A DNA stretch of 24,795 nt, taken from contig CAZPEM010000035.1 of NCBI GenBank assembly GCA_964585575.1, forward strand, positions 1 through 24,795, read 5' to 3'. The translations under genes were made by a program, and so were the position numbers. The DNA comes from UBA4655 sp964585575 (GTDB lineage Bacteria; Planctomycetota; Planctomycetia; Pirellulales; UBA1268). The notes under the pieces were generated by a model, which made no database searches, was not told where the DNA came from, and saw only the letters and a program-made list of their open reading frames with translations. The first letter of the stretch is position 1. Every line of letters begins with the position of its first letter. Shown piece after piece: positions 22,651 through 24,795 of this stretch.

Positions 22651-24237
22651 TCAGAGCGTGATCGAGAGGCCGACGTCGTCGTTGCCCTCGGGCGTTTGGC
22701 CGCCCGGAGCGGGCGGGCCGCCGTCGTCCTCGCCGTCGGGGCCCACGGAATAGACCGTGAGCCGACCGTCGGCCTGTTTCCACATGAGCGGCTTCGCTTC
22801 TTCGGAATAATCGCCCTCGGTGAACGGATCGCGGGGCATGGAGGGCAGCACCTCAGGCAGCAGGCCTGTTTCGAGCCGCTTGCGGGTCGCCTCGACGACC
22901 GCGGCCAAGGCGAGTTTCCGAGCCTTCGCCTTGAACTGGCTCTTGAACACCTCCGAAATCGCCGGCGCGATCAATCGGCCAAGCAAGCCGGTTTCCAAGA
23001 GCGAGGACGCATCGATCGCGGCAGCCGCGTCCCTGGTCTCGGCGTAGGTATCGTTCTTCGCAGCGAGATCCTGATAGCGGTGCAGGATCTCCCGATAGCC
23101 CGAGATCTCCGCGGGCAGCAGGAAGCTTCGGTAGAAGAGTCCGAGGGGCGGGAACAGCGACGCCAAGGTGGTCGAATCCGCCGCCATGTCAGCGAACGTG
23201 GAGAGCGCGAATGCCTCTTCACCGAAGGCGGCAGCCCGCAGCGACGGAACCTCGTCGAGCAGGTTGCGAAGTCCGGGTCGGTCGAGCAGCGTGAGATCGG
23301 CCTTCTCGAGGCTGGGCAGGATCGTGCAGAAGGTCTCTTCGGCGATCTGGTCGATGGCGGCCCCGACGAGCACCGAGACCAAGATCGGCTCGCTGCCGAC
23401 GTGCCTTGCCATGCGGTGGATCGCGGCGACGTCGCGGAGGGCGGCCTCCATCTGCCCGGCCGCGGCGAATCGCCTGGCGGACAGGGCCATGAGCCGGGCG
23501 GCAACCCGGATGGTGCTTATCTCCGGCAAGAGCATGTCGAGCTTGGGCCTCGTCCAGTCTCGCGTGAACCGGCAGACGTCGCGGTCGGCCGCACGGCGGA
23601 GCACGTCGATCGTGTCGGCCTGCCGGGCGAGCAGTTCCGCCGCCGCTTTTGAGGATGGGTCGATGGTCGTGGATGAGAGCCGGCCGTATTCGAACTGCCG
23701 TGCCGGATCGGCTTCGAGCGCGGCGAACGCGGTCGTGTAGAGCGTCGCGGCGTTGTCGGCATCGGAAACCATCGGCGGCAGGTTCGCCTCCATGAGCTGG
23801 GCCGCCTCGATCCGCAGATAGGGAGCCTGCGCGGCGACGGCGTTTTCGAGGATGAGCAGGATGCCCACCGTCACGAGCTTCGCCGCGACGAAGAGGCCGG
23901 CGAGGCCGACCACAGGCCAGCGGGCTGCGACGCGGTCTCCCGTGAACCGCCCGGCGGACAGGCCCGCGGCCGCGATCCAGACGCCGCCGATCAACGTCGA
24001 GAGGAAGGCGGTGAGCGTCGGCGCGAACCAGTTGTTCGTCGGCATGGTTCCCGACACAGCCAGGAATCCCGTCAGGCCGACCCACGGCATGAGCAGGATC
24101 AGCGGCAGGAACATCCCCACCGCCGCGAGCAGCCGCCGCAGCCAGGCCCGCTCGGTGCGGGCCGCAGCCGCGACGCACGCGGCTGTCCAGAGCAGGCAGG
24201 CGGACAGGGCCGCGAGAAAGAACATGAAGTAGCCCAT
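22651..24237 (-). CDS. Large membrane protein with pilin-like C-terminal motif, unknown function
   Basis: Protein of 528 aa. Three to four membrane segments occupy the first 135 residues (GYFMFFLAALSACLLWTAACV; AAVGMFLPLILLMPWVGL; TAFLSTLIGGVWIAAAGL; VVGLAGLFVAAKLVTVGILLIL). A long soluble helical part follows, with ALYTTAFAAL-like repeats typical of planctomycete proteins of unknown role (ALRDVAAIHRMARHVGSEPILVSVLVGAAIDQIA). The C-terminus, MPRDPFTEGDYSEEAKPLMWKQADGRLTVYSVGPDGEDDGG, resembles the calcium-binding end of type II secretion pseudopilins. The start ATG 24237 shares one base with the previous stop (TGATG) and has GGAG upstream, so it is coupled to the sigma/anti-sigma pair. I do not recognise the family; a role in the envelope or a link to the sigma factor's response is inference. 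Confidence 0.75.
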   Translation of the reverse strand: MGYFMFFLAALSACLLWTAACVAAAARTERAWLRRLLAAVGMFLPLILLMPWVGLTGFLAVSGTMPTNNWFAPTLTAFLSTLIGGVWIAAAGLSAGRFTGDRVAARWPVVGLAGLFVAAKLVTVGILLILENAVAAQAPYLRIEAAQLMEANLPPMVSDADNAATLYTTAFAALEADPARQFEYGRLSSTTIDPSSKAAAELLARQADTIDVLRRAADRDVCRFTRDWTRPKLDMLLPEISTIRVAARLMALSARRFAAAGQMEAALRDVAAIHRMARHVGSEPILVSVLVGAAIDQIAEETFCTILPSLEKADLTLLDRPGLRNLLDEVPSLRAAAFGEEAFALSTFADMAADSTTLASLFPPLGLFYRSFLLPAEISGYREILHRYQDLAAKNDTYAETRDAAAAIDASSLLETGLLGRLIAPAISEVFKSQFKAKARKLALAAVVEATRKRLETGLLPEVLPSMPRDPFTEGDYSEEAKPLMWKQADGRLTVYSVGPDGEDDGGPPAPGGQTPEGNDDVGLSITL

Positions 24238-24692
24238 CAGAGATCTCCATGGAGAAGCGTGCGTTCAAGAAGGGCGCGAGCGCCGAACTCCCTCGGTCTG
24301 CGGTCTGTCAGTGGCTTGAGTGGGCCCGGGGCTCGAGCCGGCGCCGGCGTCGAATCGATCGTGATCCCGGCAAGCCTTGCCCGCTCGGCGAACGAGAGCA
24401 TCCGCGGCGGCGACCTGTCGAGCCGCGCCGAGCCAAAGGCGATCGCCACCAGCGGCAGCAGCAACACCGACAACGCCAAAATCGAAATGGTGCCAGCCAC
24501 CAAATATGGAGAAGACAGGGAATCCGCGTGCGCAGACTGCCCAGATTTGGTGGCTGGCACCATTTCGAGGATGCGGCTTCGAAGGGTGGCGGGCGGGTCG
24601 GCGGGGGTGCGCCGCGCGAGCCGACGCTCGACCGCGGCGAGGTGGGGGCGGAGATGCGGGTTCGGATCGGAGTGCATGGGTCGATCGATCAT
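24237..24692 (-). CDS. Single-pass membrane protein after the sigma factor, possible anti-sigma factor
   Basis: Protein of 151 aa. Residues 1-45 are charged and helical (HLRPHLAAVERRLARRTPADPPATLRSRILE), one membrane segment lies at about 64-87 (LVAGTISILALSVLLLPLVAIAF) and the rest is Pro- and Arg-rich. The ATG overlaps the sigma factor stop (ATGA), the usual place of an anti-sigma factor, and the topology (short cytoplasmic part, one membrane span) fits. No zinc-binding anti-sigma motif is visible, so the role is inferred. Codons 42-71 are made by an 87-bp palindromic element inserted in frame (24482-24568); it supplies the linker and the first residues of the membrane segment. Confidence 0.72.
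   Translation of the reverse strand: MIDRPMHSDPNPHLRPHLAAVERRLARRTPADPPATLRSRILEMVPATKSGQSAHADSLSSPYLVAGTISILALSVLLLPLVAIAFGSARLDRSPPRMLSFAERARLAGITIDSTPAPARAPGPLKPLTDRRPREFGARALLERTLLHGDL
24482..24568. repeat. 87-bp palindromic (MITE/REP-like) element inside a gene
   Basis: Two perfect 24-bp inverted arms, 24482-24505 (beginning TCGAAATGGTGCCAGCC) and 24545-24568 (ending GGCTGGCACCATTTCGA), flank a 39-base loop. A further TGG/CCA pairing lies just inside. The total of 87 bases is exactly 29 codons, so the reading frame is kept. It is a likely mobile palindrome; no transposase is inside. No clear target duplication is seen. Confidence 0.8.
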
Positions 24693-24795
24693 CGGCGGAT
24701 CTCCTTCGCGAGGGCGCCGCGGAGCTTTTCCAATGCGTATCGATAGCGGCTGGCGGCCGTGTTGGCCGAGATGCCGATCACGGCGGCGATCTCGG
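24689..24795 (-). CDS. ECF-type sigma factor, C-terminal end (5' part outside window)
   Basis: Only the last 35 codons are visible. The translation EIAAVIGISANTAASRYRYALEKLR is the helix-turn-helix of sigma region 4.2, which contacts the -35 element; 'EIAxxxGIS.NTAASRYRYALEKLR' is a common ending of planctomycete ECF-type sigma factors. The stop overlaps the next start (ATGA). The gene runs off the right edge, so its group cannot be told. Confidence 0.85.
   Translation of the reverse strand, partial: EIAAVIGISANTAASRYRYALEKLRGALAKEIRR

Overview
This is a high-GC (roughly two-thirds G+C by eye) bacterial chromosomal window packed with short-gap and overlapping genes. The gene content fits a planctomycete, probably of the Pirellulales type: betaine-lipid genes, a bacterial GH3 enzyme, a DUF3500 protein, an ECF-type sigma factor followed by a large membrane protein with a pilin-like C-terminal motif, and weak or variable ribosome binding sites. 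That assignment is inference, because no rRNA or tRNA is present.

Layout. (1) 1-879: 3' part of a type I glutamine synthetase gene. (2) 867-3851, minus strand: a coupled lipid operon, fatty acid desaturase - btaA - btaB, predicted to make betaine lipid. Its last gene runs through a 33-bp tandem repeat into the end of glnA. (3) 3907-12938, plus strand, divergent from the lipid operon across 55 bp: eight tightly packed genes for a Rieske oxygenase, an anchored NTF2/SnoaL-like protein, an alpha/beta-hydrolase-like protein, two B12-binding radical SAM enzymes, a tandem GNAT protein, a second GNAT-like protein and a GH3-type acyl-adenylating ligase. I do not recognise this as a described pathway. 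It is the best candidate here for an undescribed biosynthetic system, perhaps making a modified, acylated lipid or amino-acid conjugate. (4) 12949-14829, minus strand: exported aldose 1-epimerase and a SprT-like zinc protein. (5) 14953-17636, plus strand: LRR lipoprotein, an 87-aa protein coupled to an AbiEii-like nucleotidyltransferase, and an exported DUF3500 protein. (6) 17699-20346: a condensation-type acyltransferase and, from its own promoter, an SDR thioester-reductase-like enzyme. (7) 20367-22643: a visibly lower-GC accessory island with vapBC between two near-identical 40-bp repeats, then an AAA/DUF4143 ATPase behind three palindromic boxes. (8) 22651-24795, minus strand: the end of an ECF-type sigma factor gene, a single-pass (anti-sigma-like) protein and a large membrane protein, all overlapping.

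Functionally, blocks 2 and 3 (and possibly 6) share a lipid/acyl theme: desaturation, betaine headgroup synthesis, oxygenation, radical chemistry, acyl activation, acyl transfer and acyl-thioester reduction. Blocks 5, 7 and 8 show mobile or selfish small elements: a toxin-antitoxin module, nucleotidyltransferase and ATPase modules, and an 87-bp palindromic element that sits exactly in frame inside the gene after the sigma factor.
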